A stretch of 42,437 nt of DNA from Clostridiales bacterium (GTDB lineage Bacteria > Bacillota > Clostridia > Saccharofermentanales > Saccharofermentanaceae), in the NCBI GenBank assembly GCA_017509245.1, contig JAFWQC010000018.1:1-42437 (forward strand), in the 5' to 3' direction. This document shows positions 7,727-15,243 of this stretch, in pieces. Position 1 is the stretch's first letter; every line of letters begins with the position of its first letter. The position numbers and the translations under genes were made by a program. The notes below the pieces were generated by a model, which was given only the letters and a program-made list of their open reading frames with translations, was not told where the DNA came from and ran no database searches.

Positions 7727-9013
7727 TTACTTCTTTACTTCGATTACGGACTTTCCGCCCATATAAGCTCTTAATGCCTCAGGGATCCTTATGGAGCCGT
7801 CTTCGTTGAGGTTGTTCTCTAAGAAGGCGATGAGCATTCTCGGAGGAGCAACGCAAGTGTTGTTAAGAGTATGAGCGAGGTATGTGCCCTCGGAACCTCT
7901 GATCCTGATCTTAAGACGTCTTGCCTGAGCGTCGCCTAAGTTAGAGCAGGAACCGACTTCGAAATACTTCTTCTGTCTGGGAGACCATGCTTCAACGTCA
8001 CAGGACTTGACCTTGAGGTCAGCCAAGTCACCGGAGCAGCACTCGAGTGTTCTTACGGGGATATCGAGTGAACGGAAGTAATCTACCGTGTTCTGCCAGA
8101 GCTTGTTGTACCATGTCATGGAATCTTCAGGCTTGCAGACAACGATCATCTCCTGCTTCTCGAACTGGTGGATCCTGTAAACACCGCGCTCTTCGATGCC
8201 GTGTGCACCGACTTCCTTACGGAAGCAGGGGGAGTACGATGTGAGTGTCTGGGGGAGTTTGTCCTCGTCCGTGATAGTATCAATGAACTTACCGATCATG
8301 GAGTGCTCGGATGTGCCGATGAGGTAGAGGTCCTCTCCCTCGATCTTGTACATCATGTTCTCCATCTCAGCAAAGCTCATAACGCCTGTAACAACAGAAG
8401 ATCTGATCATGTAAGGCGGAATGTAATATGTGAATCCTCTGTCGATCATGAAGTCGCGTGCATAGGAAAGGCATGCGGAGTGAAGTCTTGCGATATCGCC
8501 CTTGAGGTAGTAGAAACCGTTGCCGGATGTTTCTCTTGCCTGATCGAGTTCGATGCCGTCAAGCTTTTCCATGATGTCAACGTGATAGGGGATCTCAAAA
8601 TCGGGAACGAAGGGTTCGCCGAACTTCTCGATCTCGACATTCTCGGAATCATCCTTGCCGATCGGAACGGAAGGATCGATGATGTTGGGGATGACGAGCA
8701 TGATCTTTCTGATCTCTTCTTCGAGTTCAGTCTCTTTTGCAGAGAGTGCCTCGAGCTCGTCAGCCATATCGGTAACCTGCTTCTTGATAGCTTCAGCCTC
8801 GTCCTTCTTGCCCTGGCCCATGAGCGCGCCGATCTGCTTGCTGACCTTGTTGCGGTTAGCTCTTAAAGCTTCTGCGCGTGTCTTGCTCTCACGGAATTCC
8901 TTATCGAGCTCGATTACCTTGTCAACAAGGGGAAGCTTCTCGTCCTGGAACTTGTTCTTGATGTTCTGCTTTACGATGTCCGGATTGGTACGTAAGAATT
9001 TAATGTCAAGCAT
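7727..9013 (-). CDS. serS: Seryl-tRNA synthetase
   Basis: The 428-residue class II synthetase charges tRNA-Ser (and tRNA-Sec where present) with serine. The N-terminal 100 residues form the long coiled-coil arm that grips the tRNA (rich in K, E, A and L, for example AEALRANRNKVSKQIG). The catalytic core shows LIGTSEHSMIGKF, motif 2 (CFRKEVGAHGIEERGVYRIHQF, in outline), and a motif 3 region, LNNTCVAPPRMLIAFLEN, with the conserved arginine. The latter is slightly unusual compared with the common LNGSGLAVGRTLVAILEN form. The ATG has AGAGGTG seven bases upstream. It has its own promoter overlapping the end of the upstream gene. The leader is only about 25 nt, so no T-box can fit. Confidence 0.96.
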   Translation of the reverse strand: MLDIKFLRTNPDIVKQNIKNKFQDEKLPLVDKVIELDKEFRESKTRAEALRANRNKVSKQIGALMGQGKKDEAEAIKKQVTDMADELEALSAKETELEEEIRKIMLVIPNIIDPSVPIGKDDSENVEIEKFGEPFVPDFEIPYHVDIMEKLDGIELDQARETSGNGFYYLKGDIARLHSACLSYARDFMIDRGFTYYIPPYMIRSSVVTGVMSFAEMENMMYKIEGEDLYLIGTSEHSMIGKFIDTITDEDKLPQTLTSYSPCFRKEVGAHGIEERGVYRIHQFEKQEMIVVCKPEDSMTWYNKLWQNTVDYFRSLDIPVRTLECCSGDLADLKVKSCDVEAWSPRQKKYFEVGSCSNLGDAQARRLKIRIRGSEGTYLAHTLNNTCVAPPRMLIAFLENNLNEDGSIRIPEALRAYMGGKSVIEVKK

Positions 9014-9043
9014 GTTGTCACCTCTTATATAAATAACCTGTAT

Positions 9044-9072
9044 ATTGTATTCTTTGAAGCCGTCAGTTTCAA
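9044..9072 (-). promoter_or_regulatory. Promoter of serS
   Basis: On the minus strand TTGAAA (9072-9067) and TACAAT (9049-9044) are separated by exactly 17 bases. The -35 overlaps the stop codon region of the upstream hydrolase gene. Transcription would begin near 9037, giving a leader of about 24 nt with the AGAGGTG ribosome site. Confidence 0.65.
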
Positions 9073-10418
9073 TCAGTCTCTACTGACATATCTCCGTCGT
9101 ATGAGCCTGCAGGGTATTTGCATGAAGGATCCCACAGGATGAACTCGGTGATGCCGAGATCCTTGATGGCCTTGATCTGTGAGTTGATCTCCCTGTAGCC
9201 GTATTCCATGTAATTGCCTTTTCCGATGTAGGAAGCGGTAAATGCCTGCAGATAAGGTCTAACGGAAGTAAAGCCCGGCTGTTTGTATGTTGTCTGGCAG
9301 GCGTGAAGCACGCTGTAGACAATGAGGTAAGGCTCTTTGTCCGGATACTTGAAAGTATGTCCGCCGACCATCGTGCCGAGCGCATAGTGGGACGGGTATA
9401 CCATCGGGCAGCAGGAATCGATGCCGGTCATTCCCAGTGTTGCAAAGTCCTGACCGATGATCTTGGCATCGCCTTCCGATGTTAATACGATTCCGAAAAT
9501 ATCGGCCGAGACAGGGATCCCGTAAGTATCCTGGATCCTGATCCTTGCTTCCTGAAGGAATCGGTTGACCGCTTCAGCTTTGGAAGGGTACTGTCCTTCT
9601 TCGCCGAAATAAGGCTTAGCCTTATTCTGAGTGGCTCCGGCAGGGAATCTCACATAGTCGAACTGGATCTCATCAATGCCGTGTTCGCATGCTTCGATAC
9701 CGATAGCAATGAGGTAATCCCAGTTGACGGAGTTATAAGGACTTAAGAAGGGGTTGTTGCCCTCGTTGCTGAACTTGACGACATTGCCGTTTGCGTCCTG
9801 TATCGCGCGCTCAGGGAAATGTTTTGCTGCAAGCTGATCGTTGAAGGATACGATTCTTCCTATGACTCTGATGTTGTTGTCATGACACTTCTTGATTATT
9901 CCGTCAAGATCGTATGCGTCCCAGACATAGCCTATTTCCCTTGCTGTCTCAACGTGAGACATGTAGGGGAGGCCGTATTCATTCTTAAGATCTATTACTA
10001 CGGCATTGAGCTCACTGTTGTTGCAGAGTTCAACGGCCTTGTCTATTGCGGAACAGGAACCGATGTAGAGCGCCTTGACTTCGACATGTTCAGGTGTCTT
10101 TACATCTTCTTCGGGAAGTTCGGGAAGCGGTCTGAAATAATTTTCGACCAGATCGGATGCCTCAAGCTGCTCGGTATGGTAAACGACAGGCTCCGTAAAT
10201 GTCATCTCCGTGGAAACGATGGTGGCAATGACGGGAGTGCTTCCCGATGTCTCGGAGGTCTGCATGTATCTGACTATCCTTGAGATGCCGACAGTTACAA
10301 GAACTACCGCGAGAATAGCAGATACCGACAGGAGGATCGTCAGAACACGTCTGAGCTTTGCGACCTCAATGTCGTTATTATTAGAAGTATTATTATTTAT
10401 ATCTCCATTTATAGACAT
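9069..10418 (-). CDS. Membrane-anchored putative glycoside hydrolase (DUF4015-like)
   Basis: The 449-residue protein has an Asn-rich cytoplasmic start, one membrane helix at about 24-49, a linker to about 105, and a TIM-barrel-like domain to the end. The barrel matches the putative glycosyl hydrolase family known as DUF4015: VKALYIGSCSA at the start, NAVVIDLKNEYG, VIGRIVSFND, IDEIQFDYVRFP, SADIFG, CCPMVYPSHY, and the closing GITEFILWDPS. The acidic residues in IDLKNE and QFDYVRFP are likely catalytic or structural, by analogy with related barrels. It would act outside the membrane on a glycan, perhaps wall or capsule material; the substrate is unknown. No standard ribosome site lies before the ATG. 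See the promoter entry for possible leaderless expression. Confidence 0.82.
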   Translation of the reverse strand: MSINGDINNNTSNNNDIEVAKLRRVLTILLSVSAILAVVLVTVGISRIVRYMQTSETSGSTPVIATIVSTEMTFTEPVVYHTEQLEASDLVENYFRPLPELPEEDVKTPEHVEVKALYIGSCSAIDKAVELCNNSELNAVVIDLKNEYGLPYMSHVETAREIGYVWDAYDLDGIIKKCHDNNIRVIGRIVSFNDQLAAKHFPERAIQDANGNVVKFSNEGNNPFLSPYNSVNWDYLIAIGIEACEHGIDEIQFDYVRFPAGATQNKAKPYFGEEGQYPSKAEAVNRFLQEARIRIQDTYGIPVSADIFGIVLTSEGDAKIIGQDFATLGMTGIDSCCPMVYPSHYALGTMVGGHTFKYPDKEPYLIVYSVLHACQTTYKQPGFTSVRPYLQAFTASYIGKGNYMEYGYREINSQIKAIKDLGITEFILWDPSCKYPAGSYDGDMSVETD

Positions 10419-10424
10419 AGGACA

Positions 10425-10453
10425 ATTATACAGACCTCTTTAAAAAAGAACAA
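10425..10453 (-). promoter_or_regulatory. Promoter placed for a leaderless transcript
   Basis: On the minus strand TTGTTC (10453-10448) and a consensus TATAAT (10430-10425) are separated by 17 bases. Only six bases lie between the -10 and the ATG at 10418, so transcription would start at or next to the start codon. The nearest purine-rich site, AAAGAGG, is 16 bases before the ATG, too far for normal use. Confidence 0.45.
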
Positions 10454-10535
10454 ATAGGAGTGTTGCGAGCAAAGTAAGCCGACGTGTGATAAAATCAGGT
10501 TATAAATTTTTGACTTTTGGGGAAACAGATTATCT

Positions 10536-10961
10536 ATGATCGTTAGGAATTGTTCGGGTGGAATAGTTTTTGCAGGCGACAAGGTCTTACTTGTTTGTAA
10601 TGATAAGCAGGAATGGGGCTTTCCGAAGGGCGCAATCAAGGGAAACGGCAATCTCAACATGCCGGAATTTGCCAGGGAAAGAGTCAAGACCGAGACAGGC
10701 GTTGATGCCAGGGTCATAGCTCCCTGCGGCAAGACAAATTACGAGTTTTATTCAGTATCAAGAAGAAAGCCTGTTCATAACAATATTTCCTGGTTTGTCA
10801 TGGAGACCTCTGATGAGGTCTGCGAGGCAGATCCTGAGACCGGTACGATCGCATGCAGGTTCGAAGAAGTCTCCAAAGCACTTGATGAGATTACGTACAG
10901 CCAGGATAAATCCCTGCTCATGATGGCTTATCAGAAGTTCAGGGAGAGCACCAAGGATTGA
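10536..10961 (+). CDS. Nudix-fold protein with a degenerate Nudix box
   Basis: This 141-residue protein has the Nudix fold pattern: a strand pair at the start (SGGIVFAGDKVLLVCND), then WGFPKGAIKG, and the helix ARERVKTETGV. Nudix enzymes hydrolyse nucleoside diphosphates linked to other groups and need the box G-x5-E-x7-R-E-U-x-E-E-x-G-U. Here the box is two residues too long and the first glutamate position is glycine (G38). The REUxEE core reads E-R-V-K-T-E, so only E48 and E53 remain of the metal-binding set. It may be inactive, have altered specificity, or bind rather than cut. It overlaps the next gene by four bases. Confidence 0.72.
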   Translation: MIVRNCSGGIVFAGDKVLLVCNDKQEWGFPKGAIKGNGNLNMPEFARERVKTETGVDARVIAPCGKTNYEFYSVSRRKPVHNNISWFVMETSDEVCEADPETGTIACRFEEVSKALDEITYSQDKSLLMMAYQKFRESTKD

Positions 10962-11599
10962 GTCCAAGTATAACGCTTAGTAAATCGGGTGATTCAAAGA
11001 TCGAGGTCAAAAAATCGGTCTTTATTGGAAAGAGCTTTCATATAACATCTCCTGAAGAAGCCGCTGAATACCTTGCCGCAGAGCGCAAGAAGTATCCTGA
11101 TGCAAGGCATCTTTGCTATGCATGGGTCACGGGCGGCGAGGCTTCAAGACAGAAATCAAGCGACGACGGTGAGCCTCAGGGCACTGCAGGCCAGCCCCTG
11201 TTAGAGCTCCTCACATCCAACGGTTTTACGGATTCCCTTATCTGTGTAACCAGATATTTCGGAGGCACCCTTCTCGGAAAAGGCGGCCTAAAGAGGGCTT
11301 ACACAGACAGCGGAAGACAGGCTTTGTCGGACGGCGAGCCCGTGGAGCTGATCCCGGCTTTAAGGTGGAGAGAGCACTGCTCGTATCCTCTTTTCGAGAT
11401 GCTCTCAAGAAAAGCAAGCCAGTCATGCTGGGCGCTCGAAAATATCGACTACGGCCAGGATGTCGCCTTTGACATTACCGTCCCGGAAGAAGCCGAATCT
11501 GAGCTTGTCAGGTTCTGCCTTGATCTGTCGGGAGGAACGCTCGTATTATCGGATCCGGATAAGCTCCTTATGAAGGGCGGAAAGATTATTTTGTCCTGA
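10958..11599 (+). CDS. YigZ/IMPACT-family protein
   Basis: The 213-residue protein carries the family hallmark SSDDGEPQGTAGQPLL (67-82), followed by VTRYFGGTLLGKGGLKRAY. The C-terminal third has the ferredoxin-like fold seen in bacterial YigZ proteins (DUF1949-type). The family is related to eukaryotic IMPACT, a translation-stress regulator; the bacterial role is not settled. The start is a TTG at 10958, which overlaps the TGA of the upstream gene. AGGGAG lies 11 bases before it, and no ATG is available near the N-terminus. The pair is probably co-transcribed and translationally coupled. Confidence 0.88.
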   Translation: MSPSITLSKSGDSKIEVKKSVFIGKSFHITSPEEAAEYLAAERKKYPDARHLCYAWVTGGEASRQKSSDDGEPQGTAGQPLLELLTSNGFTDSLICVTRYFGGTLLGKGGLKRAYTDSGRQALSDGEPVELIPALRWREHCSYPLFEMLSRKASQSCWALENIDYGQDVAFDITVPEEAESELVRFCLDLSGGTLVLSDPDKLLMKGGKIILS

Positions 11600-11684
11600 C
11601 TTGAGATTTGATCCAAAATCGCCCAAAATAAGTAAGGCTCCGGGGATACAATTACCGGAGATGCGGAATAAGAGGTGTCACGCA

Positions 11685-13082
11685 ATGGAAAACGAGAATA
11701 GAGATAATATAAGTAATTTGGTGGAGGCTGCTCCGGAAGTTCAGGCAGTTCCTGCTCAGGCGGCTCCTGCTCCTGCACCGGCACCTGCTCAAGTACCGGC
11801 ATCTGCTCCGGTCGCACCTGCAGCTCCTGTGGCTCCGGCACCGGCACCATCTCCTGCCGACTCCGCCGCTCCCGGCACTCAGAAGTACCGCACACCACTG
11901 ATAATCGTATCGGTGCTGCTCATTGCCTGCGTCCTGTACTCCGGCTTCCAGACATATTACATCTTCAGACTGAACAACGGTCTTGAAGGAATCCTCTCAT
12001 ATACAAGAGCGTTTAATGACACTCCTGCAAACAATGATCCCGTAAGCGTGATCGAAGACCTTGCTGATCCCAATAAGATCACATCGGCAAATCTTCCCGA
12101 ACCGTGGTTCTCGCTTGAGGAGGCAGCTTCGATCGCTCCGTCAGACAAGCAGAGACTCACAACGGTTGAAATAGTTCAGCTCGTAAGTCCTGCCACGGTA
12201 TCACTCAGCATAGTAGGTGTAGACGACGGCAAGGAGACAAAACTCAGCTCAGGCACCGGCTTCATCATCACTGAGGACGGATATATTGTTACCAACCAGC
12301 ACGTTGTAGTTCTGGCTGATGCGGCGGTAAGCACTTATTATGTTACGGTTATCCTTCCGGGCGAGACAACGCCCGTAAGAGCCGAAGTTGTCGGAACTGA
12401 TGAGCAGACTGACATTGCGGTCCTCAAGGTCGATACGGACAGAAAACTTCCCTGTGTAACTCTGGGTGATTCCAATACTCTTCAGGCAGGCGAGCTTGCG
12501 GTTGCAATAGGAAATGCTTTGGGAACACTTGATGATACTGTCACCGTGGGCGTTATCTCGGCTACAGCCAGGGAGTTTGTCCGCAACGGTTATTATGTAG
12601 AAGTCATTCAGACCGATGCATCCATTAATCCGGGCAACAGCGGCGGACCGCTTATCAATTCTTTCGGCGAAGTCATCGGCATCACGAATTCGAAAATCGT
12701 GACTACCACATCCGAGAGCCTGGGCTTTGCCATTCCGATCAATTCGGTAAAGAAGATCATCGAAGACCTTATCAACTACGGAAAGGTCGTTGACCGCCCT
12801 TATCTCGGCATATCGGTAAGATATGTGCCTGATGAATCGTATTTCGGTGCGCAGGGCGGCATTTTCGTTGCAGAGATCGTAAGGGACGGCCCGGGTGATC
12901 TTGCAGGACTTAAGCTCGGCGACCAGATTCTTACTGTTGACGGTGTTGAAATAAAAGACACCGGTGATATTATTAAGGTGCGCGATTCGCATAAGGTCGG
13001 CGATGTGGTCGATTTCGAGATAATCCGTGACGGCAAGCAGATCACGCTGCCTCTCACGATAGGCGACAGCGCGGACGCGTAA
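11685..13082 (+). CDS. HtrA/DegP-like membrane-anchored serine protease
   Basis: A longer frame opens with TTG at 11601, but ATG 11685 has a good AGAGGTG seven bases upstream and gives a normal HtrA of 465 residues. An N-terminal segment rich in Ala and Pro (about 15-63) precedes one membrane helix (70-92) and an extracellular trypsin-like domain. The catalytic triad is readable: H206 in VTNQHVV, D243 in TDIAVLKVD, and S319 in INPGNSGGPLIN. A single PDZ domain follows (about 375-460; LGISVRYVP, GPGDLAGLKLGDQILTVDG). It would degrade or refold misfolded proteins at the outer face of the membrane. A small membrane protein gene follows 38 bases later. Confidence 0.93.
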   Translation: MENENRDNISNLVEAAPEVQAVPAQAAPAPAPAPAQVPASAPVAPAAPVAPAPAPSPADSAAPGTQKYRTPLIIVSVLLIACVLYSGFQTYYIFRLNNGLEGILSYTRAFNDTPANNDPVSVIEDLADPNKITSANLPEPWFSLEEAASIAPSDKQRLTTVEIVQLVSPATVSLSIVGVDDGKETKLSSGTGFIITEDGYIVTNQHVVVLADAAVSTYYVTVILPGETTPVRAEVVGTDEQTDIAVLKVDTDRKLPCVTLGDSNTLQAGELAVAIGNALGTLDDTVTVGVISATAREFVRNGYYVEVIQTDASINPGNSGGPLINSFGEVIGITNSKIVTTTSESLGFAIPINSVKKIIEDLINYGKVVDRPYLGISVRYVPDESYFGAQGGIFVAEIVRDGPGDLAGLKLGDQILTVDGVEIKDTGDIIKVRDSHKVGDVVDFEIIRDGKQITLPLTIGDSADA

Positions 13083-13120
13083 GTCATTACTAATGAATTT
13101 ATATTAAGGAAGAGATCATT

Positions 13121-13255
13121 ATGAGCGGAAACAGAAGTACAAACAGCAAGAGTGTAGGAACAAAGGTCCTGGCATGGATTTTGATCGGCGCCATGCTAAT
13201 CACATTTGTTTTCGCGGTCATAATGGTACTGGTACAGCAGCTCAGCATGGGCTGA
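13121..13255 (+). CDS. 44-residue single-pass membrane protein
   Basis: ATG 13121 opens a 45-codon frame ending with TGA at 13253-13255. The AAGGAAGAG ribosome site lies about eight bases upstream. The product begins MSGNRSTNSKSVGTKVLAW, a polar, basic stretch, then has one hydrophobic helix of about 20 residues (residues 17-38) and ends QQLSMG. The layout resembles small Firmicutes proteins of the DUF4044 type, but the match is by general pattern only. It lies directly downstream of the htrA-like gene and before a terminator, so the two are probably co-transcribed. It could modulate the protease or another membrane complex. Confidence 0.72.
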   Translation: MSGNRSTNSKSVGTKVLAWILIGAMLITFVFAVIMVLVQQLSMG

Positions 13256-13280
13256 TCCGGTTAAAGGTATTATAGTTTTT

Positions 13281-13326
13281 GACGGCTGTCTCAAAGCATG
13301 TGAATGTTTTGGGACAGTTATTATTT
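13281..13326. terminator. Terminator between convergent genes
   Basis: The arms ctgtctcaaag and ttttgggacag pair around a loop of about ten bases, followed by TTATTATTT. It serves the htrA-like transcript, and its symmetry means it may also stop the minus-strand gene that ends at 13345. Confidence 0.6.
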
Positions 13327-13344
13327 GGCGGGTGATGATGCCCC

Positions 13345-15102
13345 TTACGGAACGTCCTTGATCTGGCTTAAGCCGTCGTCGTTGAAGGTCCAGGTGTATT
13401 CATCGGCTTTCGATGTGATGAACTGCTGGTAGTTGTTCATGCGCAGGAAGCTGTTGACCCTGTCATACCATTCGGGGTTGGGTGATTCGGATACGAAGAA
13501 TACTACGTAGAATGTTCCGTTTTCCTCGAGGAGTGTCTTGTCGCCCATGTTCCTCTCGGCGAAGATCCAGTCGGCAAGGACGCTTTGGTATTTGGCCTTG
13601 TAGATCTGGCTGTCGTGGAGAACGGAGAGACCTCCGGCAAGAATGTAGTCGTTGTACAGGTTTTCGATCTCGTTGCAGGTGCCTGTATCTTCAACGTAAT
13701 CGTAGATCTCCTGGGCGAGCGCCTGGTTTGCGGCGATGTCAGGGATCATCTCGTCGACCATCTGGTTGTTGACGGTGATTATGTAGCAGTTGCGGAGCTT
13801 CTCGGACATGCGCTCCCTGTTTACGAAAACAAGGATTATCGGGAAACCGTCCTCATCGGGAATGATGGTGGCGTCACCGATCTCTCTGGACTCGTCAAAG
13901 AGCCAGGTCCTGAATTCGGGATGGGAGATGTCTTCGTAGCGGCAGTTTGCGATGAGGGTCGAATCCTCCTGCTGCAATGTGTTTGCTGCAGCGCCGGTGA
14001 AGTACTTGGCCGCGCAGGATTCAAACTTCGAAGGATCCTTGCCCATGGCATCGATGATCCTCTGGGCATTGAGGTTGGCCGTATCGATGAATGCCTGCTC
14101 TCTCTGCTCGTATGTGAATCTGAAGATCTTGTAGCTTACAAGGTCGTAGATGTTTCTTGACTGTGCATATGCGCTTTCAGCCTGCGCGTCGGTAGCGGAG
14201 AGCTGGATGAGCTTCTCGCCCTCGGCGTAGTCTTCCGTGAAATATTTGCGTGAGAGGGTGTTGATGATGCACTGCTCGTCGACCTGGCTTCCGAAGACGC
14301 CCTTGATGTAAGTATCCAAAGGAACGCCAAGCTCGTCAGCCTTGCCCTTGAGCCAGTTGATGTAGGCGTTGGCACGGTCGTAGTGGGCCTTCTCGATCTC
14401 GTATCCCTGTGAAGTCGCATCGTCGTAGAGGATGTCGATCTTCTGGATGTCCTGAGCGGTAACATATCTGAAGTAGTCTCTGTATGTCGAGAAATTCTCG
14501 TCATCGAGGTAAGGGGATGAGAGCATTTTTTCTGTGTCGGCAGCGAAAAGATCGACGCCTTCGCTTAAGAGCTCATAGTGATACATGAAGCTGAACTCAC
14601 CACTTGATACATCTCTTCCGTGAACATTGAGCGGACTGATGAACGATTCGTCCATGCCCGAATCGAGGACGAAGGATACCACAGCGATAACAGCGACCAG
14701 TATGACTGCAAAGAATACGAAGAAGAGTCCCGCGTTGCGTCTCTTTTTGCCCTTGGCAATAGCATCCTCGTTCTTGTCGAGGTTTATCTCTGTAGGGATC
14801 TCCCTTGTTTTAGATGATTGATCCGCGGTCTTGCTGTTCTTGCTCTCGGGAAGTGAGGGCAGGTCGGGAATGGCGGCAGCCTCACCGGGCTTGCCTGTCA
14901 GGAGTTCGGGATCGATCTCGGCAAGGTCATTCAAAGTGACACCCTTGCGGGATTCGGATACAGGAGTGTCCATGAAATCATTCGTTACTGCGCCCTCAGA
15001 AGATTCTAATACTTCTGAGCTTAAGGCATTGCTGCTCACAACAGGTGTGCGGGCCTTTTTATTGTCATTGTTTTTATTGTTGTTCTTGTTTTTACCCTTC
15101 AT
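13345..15102 (-). CDS. Membrane-anchored SurA/PrsA-like foldase candidate
   Basis: The frame could start with TTG at 15105, but the ATG at 15102 with AAGGGGAA about nine bases upstream is preferred, giving 585 residues. The first 120 residues are cytoplasmic, low-complexity and rich in Lys and Asn at the very start (KGKNKNNNKNNDNKK). One membrane helix follows at about 123-146. The extracellular part begins LNVHGRDVSSGEFSFMYHYE, in the way SurA/PrsA N-terminal domains begin. It continues with long helices, then a region around DATIIPDEDGFPIILVFVNRE that resembles a rotamase-like strand pattern, repeated near LLEENGTFYVVFFVSES. I therefore infer an extracytoplasmic chaperone of the parvulin-related class. 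Whether it has isomerase activity cannot be judged. Confidence 0.58.
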   Translation of the reverse strand: MKGKNKNNNKNNDNKKARTPVVSSNALSSEVLESSEGAVTNDFMDTPVSESRKGVTLNDLAEIDPELLTGKPGEAAAIPDLPSLPESKNSKTADQSSKTREIPTEINLDKNEDAIAKGKKRRNAGLFFVFFAVILVAVIAVVSFVLDSGMDESFISPLNVHGRDVSSGEFSFMYHYELLSEGVDLFAADTEKMLSSPYLDDENFSTYRDYFRYVTAQDIQKIDILYDDATSQGYEIEKAHYDRANAYINWLKGKADELGVPLDTYIKGVFGSQVDEQCIINTLSRKYFTEDYAEGEKLIQLSATDAQAESAYAQSRNIYDLVSYKIFRFTYEQREQAFIDTANLNAQRIIDAMGKDPSKFESCAAKYFTGAAANTLQQEDSTLIANCRYEDISHPEFRTWLFDESREIGDATIIPDEDGFPIILVFVNRERMSEKLRNCYIITVNNQMVDEMIPDIAANQALAQEIYDYVEDTGTCNEIENLYNDYILAGGLSVLHDSQIYKAKYQSVLADWIFAERNMGDKTLLEENGTFYVVFFVSESPNPEWYDRVNSFLRMNNYQQFITSKADEYTWTFNDDGLSQIKDVP

Positions 15103-15196
15103 CAATAAGATTCCCCTTACATTTAGAATCTCCTTATATAGAAGATACCGGCTACGGACACTTTACCATAAAAGGAGAAACAAAACGGTCTAAGTA

Positions 15197-15205
15197 TGCT
15201 ATTAT
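15197..15205 (+). promoter_or_regulatory. Extended -10 promoter of the YfhO pair
   Basis: TGCTATTAT fits an extended -10 element 39 bases before the start codon. No clear -35 hexamer is present. The AGAGGT ribosome site is at 15235-15240. Confidence 0.4.
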
Positions 15206-15243
15206 TAACACGTTTGTAATCTAATAAAAATAATAGAGGTTCT

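Noticed and set aside
8168..8866. 232-codon plus-strand frame opposite serS
   Set aside because: It is a mirror of the serS coding sequence; serS is unmistakable and no ribosome site or domain supports the opposite frame.
9014..9072. T-box leader for serS
   Set aside because: The promoter leaves a leader of only about 24 nt, too short for a T-box.
11449..11898. Pro/Glu/Gln-rich minus-strand frame
   Set aside because: The repeats arise from the Ala/Pro-rich N-terminus of the HtrA-type protease read backwards.
12249..12992. 247-codon minus-strand frame opposite the HtrA-type gene
   Set aside because: The protease triad is encoded on the plus strand across this stretch; the antisense frame is a codon-usage shadow.
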